A program made the translations under genes and the position numbers. The notes under the pieces were generated by a model. The model had not been told where the DNA came from. It worked only from the letters and a program-made list of their open reading frames with translations, and did no database searches. A stretch of 17,760 nt of DNA from Candidatus Woesearchaeota archaeon CG11_big_fil_rev_8_21_14_0_20_43_8. GTDB taxonomy: Archaea > Nanobdellota > Nanobdellia > Woesearchaeales > CG08-08-20-14. The stretch lies in contig PCVE01000125.1 in assembly GCA_002762705.1 (NCBI GenBank), positions 1 through 17,760 of the forward strand, written 5' to 3'. Shown here one piece after another: positions 6,592 through 13,867 of the stretch; positions within the stretch are counted from its first letter, which is position 1; each line of letters starts with the position of its first letter.

Positions 6592-7295
6592 GGCGTAAGA
6601 TGGCAGAAGATAATATGGTCGGTTTTATCTCTCTTGTCTCGCATGAGCTCAGGAGTCCGATGACTCCGATAAAAGTACAGTTGCAACTGCTTGAAAAAGG
6701 ATATCTTGGAAAATTGACTGATAAACAAAGAATCGGTGTTGATATACTCGTGCGGAATATAGATAGACTTGATCTGCTTCTGGTCGATTTTCTTGATGTC
6801 TCAAGAATCGAGGCATCACGGCTTGTTGTGACAAATGAAGAGTTCGATATAAAACCGATTGTTGAAGAGGTTTTCAAGAAACTAGGTGACGATGTGAAAG
6901 TGATCTGGTCGATTAGAGAAGCTTCAAAAATGAAAAATGATCCGGCCAGGGTCGGACAGATAATTCGAAAGATCTTCGGATGCATAAGATATTTCATTGA
7001 GAAAGTTTCAATTGAGATAACTGAATCTTCAGGCAAGGAGATCATGTTCTCAATACCCTTGTCTGGTCTAACTGAACAAGATTGCATCGATTTTTTTAAG
7101 CCATTCTATTTTGTGCGACGAAGCGCAGATAAGAAATTTCCTGGGTCAGGTCTTGAGTTAAGCATCTCAAAAGGCATCGCTGAGACTCTAGGTGGGAAGA
7201 TGTGGGTCGAGAAGGCAACTTTACCTGATGCGACTTTACGTTTCTTGATACCTGTTGTTCCAATGAAGAAAGTGATCCCAGCCCATATAATCTGA
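6588..7295 (+). CDS. Soluble histidine-kinase-like protein with degraded ATP-binding domain
   Basis: Encodes 235 residues, with no membrane or sensor segment. Residues about 10-80 are a HisKA dimerisation domain with an intact H-box SHELRSPMTPIK (H19). The C-terminal part has the shape of a HATPase domain but lacks key residues: the N-box reads DPARVGQIIRKIFGCIRYF (118-136), with Lys128 and Cys132 where Mg/ATP-binding asparagines should be; no DxGxG G1 box is seen (the position reads SIPLSGL); the F-box FKPFYFV survives and the G2 box is GSGLEL. ATP binding and autophosphorylation are therefore doubtful. A DHp with a non-catalytic ATPase-like domain is the plan of Spo0B and ChpT, which pass phosphate between regulators, so this may be a phosphotransferase for the nearby receiver. 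ATGA overlap with the preceding gene; translationally coupled. Confidence 0.75.
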   Translation: MRRKMAEDNMVGFISLVSHELRSPMTPIKVQLQLLEKGYLGKLTDKQRIGVDILVRNIDRLDLLLVDFLDVSRIEASRLVVTNEEFDIKPIVEEVFKKLGDDVKVIWSIREASKMKNDPARVGQIIRKIFGCIRYFIEKVSIEITESSGKEIMFSIPLSGLTEQDCIDFFKPFYFVRRSADKKFPGSGLELSISKGIAETLGGKMWVEKATLPDATLRFLIPVVPMKKVIPAHII

Positions 7296-7300
7296 ACACA

Positions 7301-8065
7301 ATGTTAGAGACCAATGAAGAAACCAGTCTGTTCTTCAAAGATGGAGAGCAGAATGCAGCTGTCAAAGAGACAGAAGAAAAACGGGTGCCCACAGGCATCG
7401 GTGATTTAGATCGCACTATCGAAGGAGGATTGAAAGAGCATTCAGTCACACTCGTCGGGGGATCTGCTGGCGCTGGCAAATCGATATTCTGTATCCAGTT
7501 CCTTGTCAATGGTATCTTGCAATATGATGAATCTGGTGTCTATGTCACATTCGAAGAAGAGAAAGAAGCTGTATATTCAAACATGAAACGTTTTGGGTGG
7601 GACTTAGCAGATCTTGAACGAAAGAACAAATTCGCATTCATCCGGTATACTCCTGAACAGGTTGAGAAGCTGCTGAAGACTGGCGCAGGGATAATCCGGG
7701 ATGTTGTAGAGAAGATCGGTGCGAAACGTATAGTCATCGACAGCATATCTGCATTCACGTTGCTCCATAAAACAGAACTTGAACGAAGAGCAGCGTGTCT
7801 GAATCTTTTCAAGATAGTCCGTAATTGGCACTGCACTTCGATCGTCATCGGCCAGTATCTCTCTGCGGATGAGAAACATGATTCCACTGCAGTGGAATTC
7901 GAGGTAGATGGGATTATATGGCTGTATAATATAAAAGAGGGAGACACAAGGATAAGGGCACTTGAAGTCTATAAGATGAGGGGGACAAAACATGCGGTGA
8001 AGACTTTTCCTTTCGAGATAACCAGCTCAGGAGTGCAGGTATATCCTGAAGAGAGTGTGTTTTGA
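7301..8065 (+). CDS. KaiC-type RecA-superfamily ATPase
   Basis: Single KaiC domain, 254 residues. The typical KaiC entry PTGIGDLDRTIEGGL (30-44) leads to Walker A GGSAGAGKS (53-61), tandem glutamates FEEEKE (84-89; in KaiC this position carries the catalytic Glu pair), Walker B RIVIDSIS (D147), and the C-terminal KMRGTKH motif of the family. It should bind and hydrolyse ATP. In archaea one-domain KaiC relatives include ArlH, which partners the archaellum ATPase ArlI, as well as many signalling proteins of unknown role. Lying between the two-component block and a pilus operon with its own TadA-like ATPase, it may regulate that motor or pair with the P-loop-less KaiC-like protein at 6055. Gaps of 5 and 6 bases on either side; no obvious ribosome site. 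Confidence 0.85.
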   Translation: MLETNEETSLFFKDGEQNAAVKETEEKRVPTGIGDLDRTIEGGLKEHSVTLVGGSAGAGKSIFCIQFLVNGILQYDESGVYVTFEEEKEAVYSNMKRFGWDLADLERKNKFAFIRYTPEQVEKLLKTGAGIIRDVVEKIGAKRIVIDSISAFTLLHKTELERRAACLNLFKIVRNWHCTSIVIGQYLSADEKHDSTAVEFEVDGIIWLYNIKEGDTRIRALEVYKMRGTKHAVKTFPFEITSSGVQVYPEESVF

Positions 8066-8071
8066 TAGAAT

Positions 8072-8974
8072 ATGATCTGGAAAAAATCGCAGACATCTTT
8101 TGAGATGCTCATCATACTTGCCATCGGACTAATGGTAGTCCTCTCGATCTATTCTGCTGGCAATAAGATGATGAAAGTGACTGGGTCAAGCATCCAATCT
8201 TCTAAAGCTAGGATCGCAGTCGATAGGATCGCTAATGCGGCAGATCAGCTTTATCAACAAGGTGTCGGATCCAAGACAAAGGTCCTTGTGTCGATACCTA
8301 GCGATACGTTACATTTCAGTGTTGTCAATAGAACTATACTTCTTCAGATGCAAGTGGGAGGTTCTATCAGCGAGATATATCGGACAGTGAATTATAATTT
8401 TTCTGGTGAATTCCCCTCAGAAGATGGCAATCATTGGATATATCTGGAATCACGAGAAGGCTGGATAGATGCAAGCCAGAATGCATCTGTTGAATCTATT
8501 CTTCCATCTTCAGAGAACACAACTGTCTTCTATGATGGGTTTGAGGCATGGACATCATCGGATTGCGGCGATGGTGGGTTATGGGATTCGTGTTTTCCTG
8601 GTGATGGAAATATAAAACGGAATAATGATGGGTTTGCTGGTGATAAAGCAGTAAGATTCGTTGATCATGATCTTGATGATGATTATTTGATAAAGTGTGT
8701 CGACCTTAGTGATTATTCAAGCGCCTATGTGGTGTTTTGGTGGAAGAAGAGCGATCTTGATGGCGGCGAATATGGTAAGCTTGAAGCAAAAAGCCAGTAC
8801 TCTGGCTATTCTGTCATATTTGATTCTGGCATAGGCAGTTCACATTATGCTGAAGAAGTGATAGATATCACGAGCTACATAAGTCCAGACACTTGCCTTA
8901 AATTCCATGCTCTTGCAGATATTGGTTCAGATAGATTCGACATCGATGAATTCACAATATTTGGGGCGTCATAG
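8072..8974 (+). CDS. Pilin-like protein with large jelly-roll-like C-terminal domain
   Basis: Encodes 300 residues. The N-terminus WKKSQTSFEMLIILAIGL is a class III prepilin signal (expected cleavage S6/Q7, Glu at +5) running into a hydrophobic helix to about 32. Residues 33-145 resemble the head of archaeal pilin-like proteins. From about 152 there is a distinct Asp/Gly/Tyr/Trp-rich domain (starts FYDGFEAW, later VVFWWKKSDL, ends DIDEFTIFG), with the alternating pattern of a MAM/LamG-like beta jelly-roll often used for binding sugars or other surfaces. It has cysteines near 165, 171, 206 and in the TCLKF segment near 278. First and largest of five pilin-like genes, it is a good candidate for a tip adhesin. 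It follows the KaiC gene by 6 bases. Confidence 0.75.
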   Translation: MIWKKSQTSFEMLIILAIGLMVVLSIYSAGNKMMKVTGSSIQSSKARIAVDRIANAADQLYQQGVGSKTKVLVSIPSDTLHFSVVNRTILLQMQVGGSISEIYRTVNYNFSGEFPSEDGNHWIYLESREGWIDASQNASVESILPSSENTTVFYDGFEAWTSSDCGDGGLWDSCFPGDGNIKRNNDGFAGDKAVRFVDHDLDDDYLIKCVDLSDYSSAYVVFWWKKSDLDGGEYGKLEAKSQYSGYSVIFDSGIGSSHYAEEVIDITSYISPDTCLKFHALADIGSDRFDIDEFTIFGAS

Positions 8975-8976
8975 TG

Positions 8977-9393
8977 ATGAGAAAGGCACAGATCAGTTTG
9001 GATTTCATATTGGTCCTCGCATTTATTTTTATTATTTTCACAGTGCTTTTAGCGATGACTGGAAAACAGAACCATTCATTTTCTGAATCAAAGGCAAGGT
9101 CATATGCACGAGCAGAGGCAGATACTATGGCATCGATCATCAATTCTGCGTATATCGGCGGGTCGGGCACAACTGCATCAGTCGTCCTTCCTGGCACTCT
9201 TAAGGGTAATGTCGCATATCAGATAGAAGTGCTGCCTGCGCATCGTCTTGTCCAGATAACCTGGGGTAGTGATGGTGACCAAAAGCATTACGCAAGCACT
9301 CTTTGCACTTCTTCAGTCGATGGATCATTGGCCAATCTCTCTGATGGCTCATATCAGCTGACAAATCATGGCGGGGTGATCATAATTGGATAA
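8977..9393 (+). CDS. Pilin-like protein with class III signal peptide
   Basis: Encodes 138 residues. N-terminus MRKAQISLDFILVLAF: cleavage expected A4/Q5, with Asp at +5 instead of the usual Glu, then a hydrophobic helix to about 28. The rest is a small Ser/Gly-rich head with one cysteine (TLCTSS). The previous stop TAG (8972-8974), a GTG (8974) and this ATG (8977) are packed together; the ATG places the signal peptide at the very N-terminus, and the GTG would add one residue. No DNA-binding or enzymatic motif. Likely a minor pilin of the same filament as its neighbours. Confidence 0.75.
   Translation: MRKAQISLDFILVLAFIFIIFTVLLAMTGKQNHSFSESKARSYARAEADTMASIINSAYIGGSGTTASVVLPGTLKGNVAYQIEVLPAHRLVQITWGSDGDQKHYASTLCTSSVDGSLANLSDGSYQLTNHGGVIIIG
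9374..9382 (+). promoter_or_regulatory. Ribosome binding site deciding a TTG start
   Basis: GGGGTGATC lies inside the end of the preceding gene and matches the archaeal anti-Shine-Dalgarno sequence, 3 bases before the TTG at 9386. There is no ATG in frame until codon 11, which would remove the signal peptide, so the TTG is the start. Confidence 0.6.
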
Positions 9394-9889
9394 GGGCCAG
9401 ATATTCACTCTTGATATGGTGATCGCATCGATAATATTCGCATCAGTCTTGAGTTCATCCATGATGCTTTGGCAATTCCAAAGAGATAAGGCACATTCTG
9501 AAGAACAAAGGATTGATATGGAAACAATGAGCGGACGAACAATGAGTCTCTTGATGGAAACAAAGGGATTGCCTGAGAACTGGACACAGTATCCGACCGA
9601 TGATATCTATTCATTTGGTCTTGTCGATGAGTATCTTGTTGTGAACCGCACAAAATTGAATGATCTTTCAGCATTGGATTACAATTCAGTGAAAGAGATT
9701 CTCGGGATACTTGGCCCTGACTATGAATTCGGATTCGAAGTGTCTGTCATGGGCGATGAAGGGTATATAATTGATGCTTCCTTTGGTCTGGTTCCAGACA
9801 GCAATTCCTCAGAGGTGATTGTTGTTAGCAGAGAATGCATCTTAGATGGCGATCTCGCGCGAGCTGTGCTGGAAGTGTGGAAGAGGTGA
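9386..9889 (+). CDS. Pilin-like protein (GQIFTLD type), TTG start, EVWKR tail
   Basis: Encodes 167 residues starting at TTG, overlapping the previous gene's stop by 8 bases. The N-terminus MDKGQIFTLDMVIASIIFAS is prepilin-like (cleavage expected G4/Q5), but the acidic residue is at +6 and the motif is G-Q-x-F-T-L-D, unlike the QxSxE type of the two pilins before it. Hydrophobic helix to about 28; the remainder is a polar, acidic head (ENWTQYPTDDIYSFGLVDEY). It ends LEVWKR, a C-terminal tail shared in outline with the next protein (MEVWIR). The stop overlaps the next GTG start (GTGA). Probably a minor pilin or a pilus-associated membrane-anchored subunit. Confidence 0.72.
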   Translation: MDKGQIFTLDMVIASIIFASVLSSSMMLWQFQRDKAHSEEQRIDMETMSGRTMSLLMETKGLPENWTQYPTDDIYSFGLVDEYLVVNRTKLNDLSALDYNSVKEILGILGPDYEFGFEVSVMGDEGYIIDASFGLVPDSNSSEVIVVSRECILDGDLARAVLEVWKR

Positions 9890-10299
9890 AAGATATCAAA
9901 AAAGGAATAGTATTCACACTTGATTCGCTTCTGTGTATCATCCTAGCTGGCGCTATGCTTCTTGCTTGTCTGTTCTTCCTCGGTGAGACAGATACAGGCA
10001 TAAATTCAAGGAACAATCTTGCCTTTTTCGGCATGGATGCTCTGACTGTCCTGGAAAAGACAGGGATGTTAAGGGCGACCATCGTATCTGGGGATCCAAG
10101 TGGGATCGGATCTTATCTTGATGGTCTTCCACCACAGATCTGTGCGAGTTGTGTCATCTATTCGCCAGGTCATGATGTGTTGATATCATCACGACGATCA
10201 GGTTGTCTGTCATCAAATGATACTGTGCATCATATCAGGACATTTATCGATACAGACTCAAGAATCAGATACGCATTGATGGAGGTGTGGATACGTTGA
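9886..10299 (+). CDS. Pilin-like protein (GIVFTLD type), GTG start, EVWIR tail
   Basis: Encodes 137 residues. The frame is open from 9835, but the GTG at 9886 overlaps the previous stop by 4 bases (GTGA) and puts the prepilin-like motif KKGIVFTLDSLLC at the N-terminus (cleavage expected G7/I8, Asp at +6); GGAAGAG lies just upstream. Hydrophobic helix to about 33, then a small head with a Cys pair in QICASC and a third in SGC. The C-terminus RYALMEVWIR mirrors the preceding protein's RAVLEVWKR, so the two look like diverged tandem paralogues. The last codons carry GGAGGTG, the ribosome site for the next gene. Likely a minor pilin acting with its neighbour. Confidence 0.72.
   Translation: MKDIKKGIVFTLDSLLCIILAGAMLLACLFFLGETDTGINSRNNLAFFGMDALTVLEKTGMLRATIVSGDPSGIGSYLDGLPPQICASCVIYSPGHDVLISSRRSGCLSSNDTVHHIRTFIDTDSRIRYALMEVWIR
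10281..10287 (+). promoter_or_regulatory. Ribosome binding site GGAGGTG for a TTG start
   Basis: GGAGGTG, an almost full anti-Shine-Dalgarno match, is embedded in the codons for the previous protein's MEVW tail and lies 8 bases before the TTG at 10296, whose bases overlap the stop (TTGA). This spacing favours TTG 10296 over GTG 10287, which is part of the site itself. Confidence 0.6.
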
Positions 10300-11132
10300 A
10301 TAAAAAAGCGTTCATCTACACAATCACTGCATTCCTGTTGTTATCAGGAGCGCTTATGTCATCTATCGCATATTCAAATAATAATCTTAGGTATTTTGAG
10401 CTCGCTCTTGCATCTTTCTCTGCGGATAAGATAAATTTTGTCATGGATGATGTTACAGACCATATCTATCAGGATCTGATACTGTTTGAAGTCAAAGATA
10501 TGACGATATACCCTACTGCTTCATTTCGCATGAATCTCACTGGTCTTTCACAGACAAGAAATTATTCCAGCATATTCAATGAATATGAAGATTTCATCGA
10601 GGAGTATTATTCCCTGCATAATAATGTCGATGTGGAATTAATCGGTTTCAATAACTCATTCACTATCTCGCCATTTGAGCTGGATGTGGTTGTCGACCTG
10701 GGGTCGTTCATGATCTCAGGTGATGGGATCGCTTCTGTTTCCAGTGTCACACTTGTCTTGTTTCTTAATGATACTTCCCTGAATATATCTTCCATGAATC
10801 CATCTGGTAATGGTGGGTGCGCTGTCGATGTGCAGATAAAACATCCGACAGGGGGAACACATATGGGGGCGGATCTCGATCCGATGATTGAAAATGACCC
10901 CTTTTCCATCGGATTCGCGAGTGGTGCTAATGTATCTGTATCTTTTGGTAAGCACATGGAAAAACCGATGCTGCTCGTCGAAGGCTTTGATCTTTCGGTG
11001 GATATCTTGGATCTTCGGATAGATCTCGCATCACCTGTTGATGGGATCGAGATAGTCGGAGGCAATGTGACTATCATTTCCCCAATGGGTCAATTTTCAA
11101 AGGAAGGCGCGATCATTATCGCAGAAAAGTAA
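10296..11132 (+). CDS. Membrane-anchored pilin-like/pilus-associated protein
   Basis: Encodes 278 residues from a TTG that overlaps the previous stop by 4 bases. The N-terminus MNKKAFIYTITAFLLLSGAL is a short basic stretch plus a hydrophobic helix, related in pattern to the two proteins before it (A/G, then x-x-F/Y-T), with possible cleavage A5/F6 but no acidic residue at +5/+6. The rest is a long external region predicted as beta-rich, with many N-x-S/T sites (NYSS, NNSF, NDTS, NISS, NVSV, NVTI) that would allow N-glycosylation outside the cell, and an almost cysteine-free sequence (one Cys in GGCAV). Last of the five pilin-like genes; 83 bases separate it from the ATPase gene. Possibly a pilus base or scaffold subunit. 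Confidence 0.68.
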   Translation: MNKKAFIYTITAFLLLSGALMSSIAYSNNNLRYFELALASFSADKINFVMDDVTDHIYQDLILFEVKDMTIYPTASFRMNLTGLSQTRNYSSIFNEYEDFIEEYYSLHNNVDVELIGFNNSFTISPFELDVVVDLGSFMISGDGIASVSSVTLVLFLNDTSLNISSMNPSGNGGCAVDVQIKHPTGGTHMGADLDPMIENDPFSIGFASGANVSVSFGKHMEKPMLLVEGFDLSVDILDLRIDLASPVDGIEIVGGNVTIISPMGQFSKEGAIIIAEK

Positions 11133-11215
11133 TGCTATTCTCCACAAAAGGTGAATAAAATATCAATTTAATTTCCCTATAATATAATAAGATATCAAAC
11201 TGGGAGGAAAAGATC
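11133..11215 (+). promoter_or_regulatory. Intergenic region with TATA-like sequences and a strong ribosome site before the ATPase gene
   Basis: The only gap of note inside the pilus run. TATAATATAA (11179-11188) and ATAAAATATC (11155-11164) are TATA-like. GGGAGG (11202-11207) is 8 bases before the ATG at 11216. If the second TATA is used, transcription would start near 11187 and keep the ribosome site in the leader. No hairpin or T-tract terminator is seen after 11132, so the upstream transcript may also read through. Confidence 0.4.
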
Positions 11216-12979
11216 ATGCAGACAATCGCAGATAAGCTTCTTGTCATGTTGCGACAGCACAATGGTATCATGAAGCTTACAGTTTTAGCCAAAAGCCTTG
11301 GGATAAGCAAAAAATCAGCAGAATACTGGTCGCATTATCTTCATGAACATAAGGTTGTCAATCTCAAATATCCAACCAATATATTCGCAGATCCAATCAT
11401 CGAGCTTCTTTCAGATATTGATCCAGTAGATGACACATTTGAATTGCCAAAGAAACGTTCACTCCTGCAGAGCTATTCTGTCGATATCGATTCGGTGAAA
11501 GCGAAGATAAATATCTGGGATGTATCGGGAAATGATCTTCCAATATATGATGTCATCCTGCCTACAATCGGGACAGGCACGATGGCAATGTTAAATAGTG
11601 TCTTGCTTGATCTATCTGAGAATCTACCGATCGATACTTTGGATGGCACAGATCCAAAGAAAGTGGAAGACCAGAAAGTATTTCTGCTATCTAAGGCAAG
11701 AGCGGCTGTCGTGACAAAATTCCCAGATATCGACAGTCCGACAATCGATATGTTCAGTGGTCTTATCTATCATCAGATGTATGGTTTTGGCGAGATGGAG
11801 ATCATCTTAGGCGATGATTTCCTAGAAGAGATCGCGATAAATTCGTCTCATCATCCTATGCTTGTATATCATAAGAGATTAGGCTGGCTTGAGACGACGC
11901 ACTATGTCAATAATGAGGAAGAGACATATAATTTTGTATCGCAGATAGGAAGAAAGGCAGGGCGTGAGATAAATTCGTTGCATCCCATAATGGATGCGTA
12001 TATGCCGACCGGTGACAGGGCCGCTGCGACATTGTTTCCTGTCTCAAGTTCTGGAAACACGATCACCATCCGACGGTTCTCACGAAATCCATGGAATCTT
12101 GTCCAGCTGATAGATCCCGAAGTGAATTGCATGTCGATAGAGATCGCGGCGCTCTTATGGCTTGCTGTGCAATATGAACTCAATATTCTTGTCGCTGGTG
12201 GGACTGCTTCAGGAAAGACCAGCGCGCTGAATGCTATCTGCTCTTCTATTCCGGCAAAACAGAGGATATTGTCTATCGAAGATACAAGAGAGCTCGCATT
12301 GCCAAGCGCCCTTAGAAAAAACTGGGTCCCATTAAGCACAAAGAATCCGAATGCCGAAGGACAAGGAGGGATCTCGATGCTTGATCTCATGGTCGCATCA
12401 CTTAGGATGCGTCCTGACAGGCTCATTGTCGGAGAAGTGAGAAAGAAAGAACAGGCAGAGACCATGTTTGAGGCGATGCATACTGGTCACTCTGTCTATT
12501 GCACGATGCACGCAGACACGGTGGCGCAAGTCCAGAGACGTTTACTTGAACCACCATTGAATATTCCTAAATCAGAGATAGAAGCGCTTCATCTGATATT
12601 GGTCCAATATAGAGACAGAAGGAAAGGTATGCGAAGGATGCTTGAGCTTGCAGAAGTCTTGTCTGGGAACAATGAGCTTGAGGTAAATTATCTATACCGA
12701 TGGCGGCCAAGGACAGATACTTTTGAGAAAGCGAATGAGAGCATCCGCCTTATGGAAGAATTGAATATGCATACGGGGATGACGCCTGATGAGATGAAAG
12801 ACGAATTGAAAGAAAAAGAGAAGATATTGAAATGGATGCTTGATAATGGTGTCAATGATGTAGACTCTGTTGGAAAGGTCTTTGGTATGTATTATCGAGA
12901 GGCCGCTGAGCTTGTCCGTCTAATCAACCTTGGAAAGAAGCCAGAAGAAATCTTCGGAAAGATTGGTGGAAAGAAATGA
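11216..12979 (+). CDS. TadA/ArlI-type pilus assembly ATPase with N-terminal winged-helix domain
   Basis: Secretion ATPase of the VirB11/TadA/ArlI family, 587 residues, expected to form a hexamer under the membrane and power pilin insertion. From N to C: a winged-helix-like module (about 1-65, LAKSLGISKKSAEYWSHYL), a linker, the family N-terminal domain (about 150-310), Walker A GGTASGKT (328-335), Asp box SIEDTREL (353-360), Walker B RLIVGEVR (402-409, E407), His box MHTGHSVYCTMHAD (421-434). A C-terminal helical extension (about 500-587, charged, ending IFGKIGGKK) follows. All catalytic motifs are intact. It is followed by two platform proteins, the first overlapping it by 4 bases, which completes a pilus motor. 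The N- and C-terminal additions are beyond the minimal TadA and may be for partner binding; DNA binding by the winged helix is not implied. Confidence 0.93.
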   Translation: MQTIADKLLVMLRQHNGIMKLTVLAKSLGISKKSAEYWSHYLHEHKVVNLKYPTNIFADPIIELLSDIDPVDDTFELPKKRSLLQSYSVDIDSVKAKINIWDVSGNDLPIYDVILPTIGTGTMAMLNSVLLDLSENLPIDTLDGTDPKKVEDQKVFLLSKARAAVVTKFPDIDSPTIDMFSGLIYHQMYGFGEMEIILGDDFLEEIAINSSHHPMLVYHKRLGWLETTHYVNNEEETYNFVSQIGRKAGREINSLHPIMDAYMPTGDRAAATLFPVSSSGNTITIRRFSRNPWNLVQLIDPEVNCMSIEIAALLWLAVQYELNILVAGGTASGKTSALNAICSSIPAKQRILSIEDTRELALPSALRKNWVPLSTKNPNAEGQGGISMLDLMVASLRMRPDRLIVGEVRKKEQAETMFEAMHTGHSVYCTMHADTVAQVQRRLLEPPLNIPKSEIEALHLILVQYRDRRKGMRRMLELAEVLSGNNELEVNYLYRWRPRTDTFEKANESIRLMEELNMHTGMTPDEMKDELKEKEKILKWMLDNGVNDVDSVGKVFGMYYREAAELVRLINLGKKPEEIFGKIGGKK

Positions 12980-13866
12980 AGATAAAGATCCCGTTCATGT
13001 TTCTTCCATTGCGACGTACTGCCCAGGCAACGCATAGGATATCATTTATCGGTGGTTGGCTTGAAAGATTTTTTCCAGGGCTGCGTTATGATCTCGCTGA
13101 AGCAGATATACATGTCGACCAAGATAGCTATCTGTGTGCTGCGGCACTGAATTCTTTTGTTGTCTTTTTGGCCATGTCTGGACTGTTTATTCCTTTGATC
13201 ATGCTTCGTAAAGATAATCTGCTTGACGCTGCCGTTCTTGGTATGGTGCTCGGGTCTGCCATGGCTTTCTTCATATTCGTCCTTGTCTGTCGATATCCCT
13301 CGATCATGGCAGGGAAGAAAGCCGAGCAGGTCGACAAGAATCTTGTGTTCGCTCTAAAGGATCTTTTACTGCAGATCAGATCGGGAATCTCTCTTTATAA
13401 TGCTATGATAACGATCTCATCACGTGGGTATGGCCTTGCGAGCGAAGAGTTCGTAAAGACAGTGAGATCGATACGTGTCGGTACTCCAATGGAGACGGCA
13501 CTTGAGGATATGGCGATCAGATCCAAATCTGAATACTTAAGAAAGACTATCTGGCAGCTAGTCAGTGTGCTCAAAGCCGGAGCAAGCCTTGAAGGAGCAC
13601 TACAATCGATAATCAATGAATTGACACAGGACCAACGGACTCGGATCGCAAGCTATTCACGAGAATTGAACCTCTGGTCGCTTGTGTATATGCTTTTTGC
13701 TGTCGCGATACCAACGATAGGTTCGACTATGATGATAATACTGTCGTCTTTTGTCGGACTTGGTATCACACCAGGAATGTTCATCGGATTTTTGGTGCTT
13801 ACTCTTCTGATTCAATATGCGCTGATAGGATTCATCAAGGCAAGGAGACCGATCGCTAATATGTAA
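12976..13866 (+). CDS. FlaJ/TadB-type platform protein
   Basis: Type II secretion F family membrane protein, 296 residues. N-terminal amphipathic stretch, two spans (about 52-75 and 84-108), the T2SF helical domain (about 118-235: FALKDLLLQIRSGISLYNAM and LVSVLKAGASLEGALQSI) and two C-terminal spans (about 232-255 and 265-287). Expected to bind the ATPase encoded just upstream; ATGA overlap shows tight coupling. It and the next gene form the TadB/TadC-like pair usual for archaeal and Tad pili. Confidence 0.88.
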   Translation: MKIKIPFMFLPLRRTAQATHRISFIGGWLERFFPGLRYDLAEADIHVDQDSYLCAAALNSFVVFLAMSGLFIPLIMLRKDNLLDAAVLGMVLGSAMAFFIFVLVCRYPSIMAGKKAEQVDKNLVFALKDLLLQIRSGISLYNAMITISSRGYGLASEEFVKTVRSIRVGTPMETALEDMAIRSKSEYLRKTIWQLVSVLKAGASLEGALQSIINELTQDQRTRIASYSRELNLWSLVYMLFAVAIPTIGSTMMIILSSFVGLGITPGMFIGFLVLTLLIQYALIGFIKARRPIANM

Positions 13867-13867
13867 A

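Noticed and set aside
6588..7295. Ordinary soluble histidine kinase
   Set aside because: The ATP-site asparagines and G1 box are missing, so calling it an active kinase would overstate the evidence; described as kinase-like instead.
11902..12465. 187-codon minus-strand frame over the ATPase gene
   Set aside because: Antisense to the Walker A/B region of a clearly real ATPase; no signals of its own.
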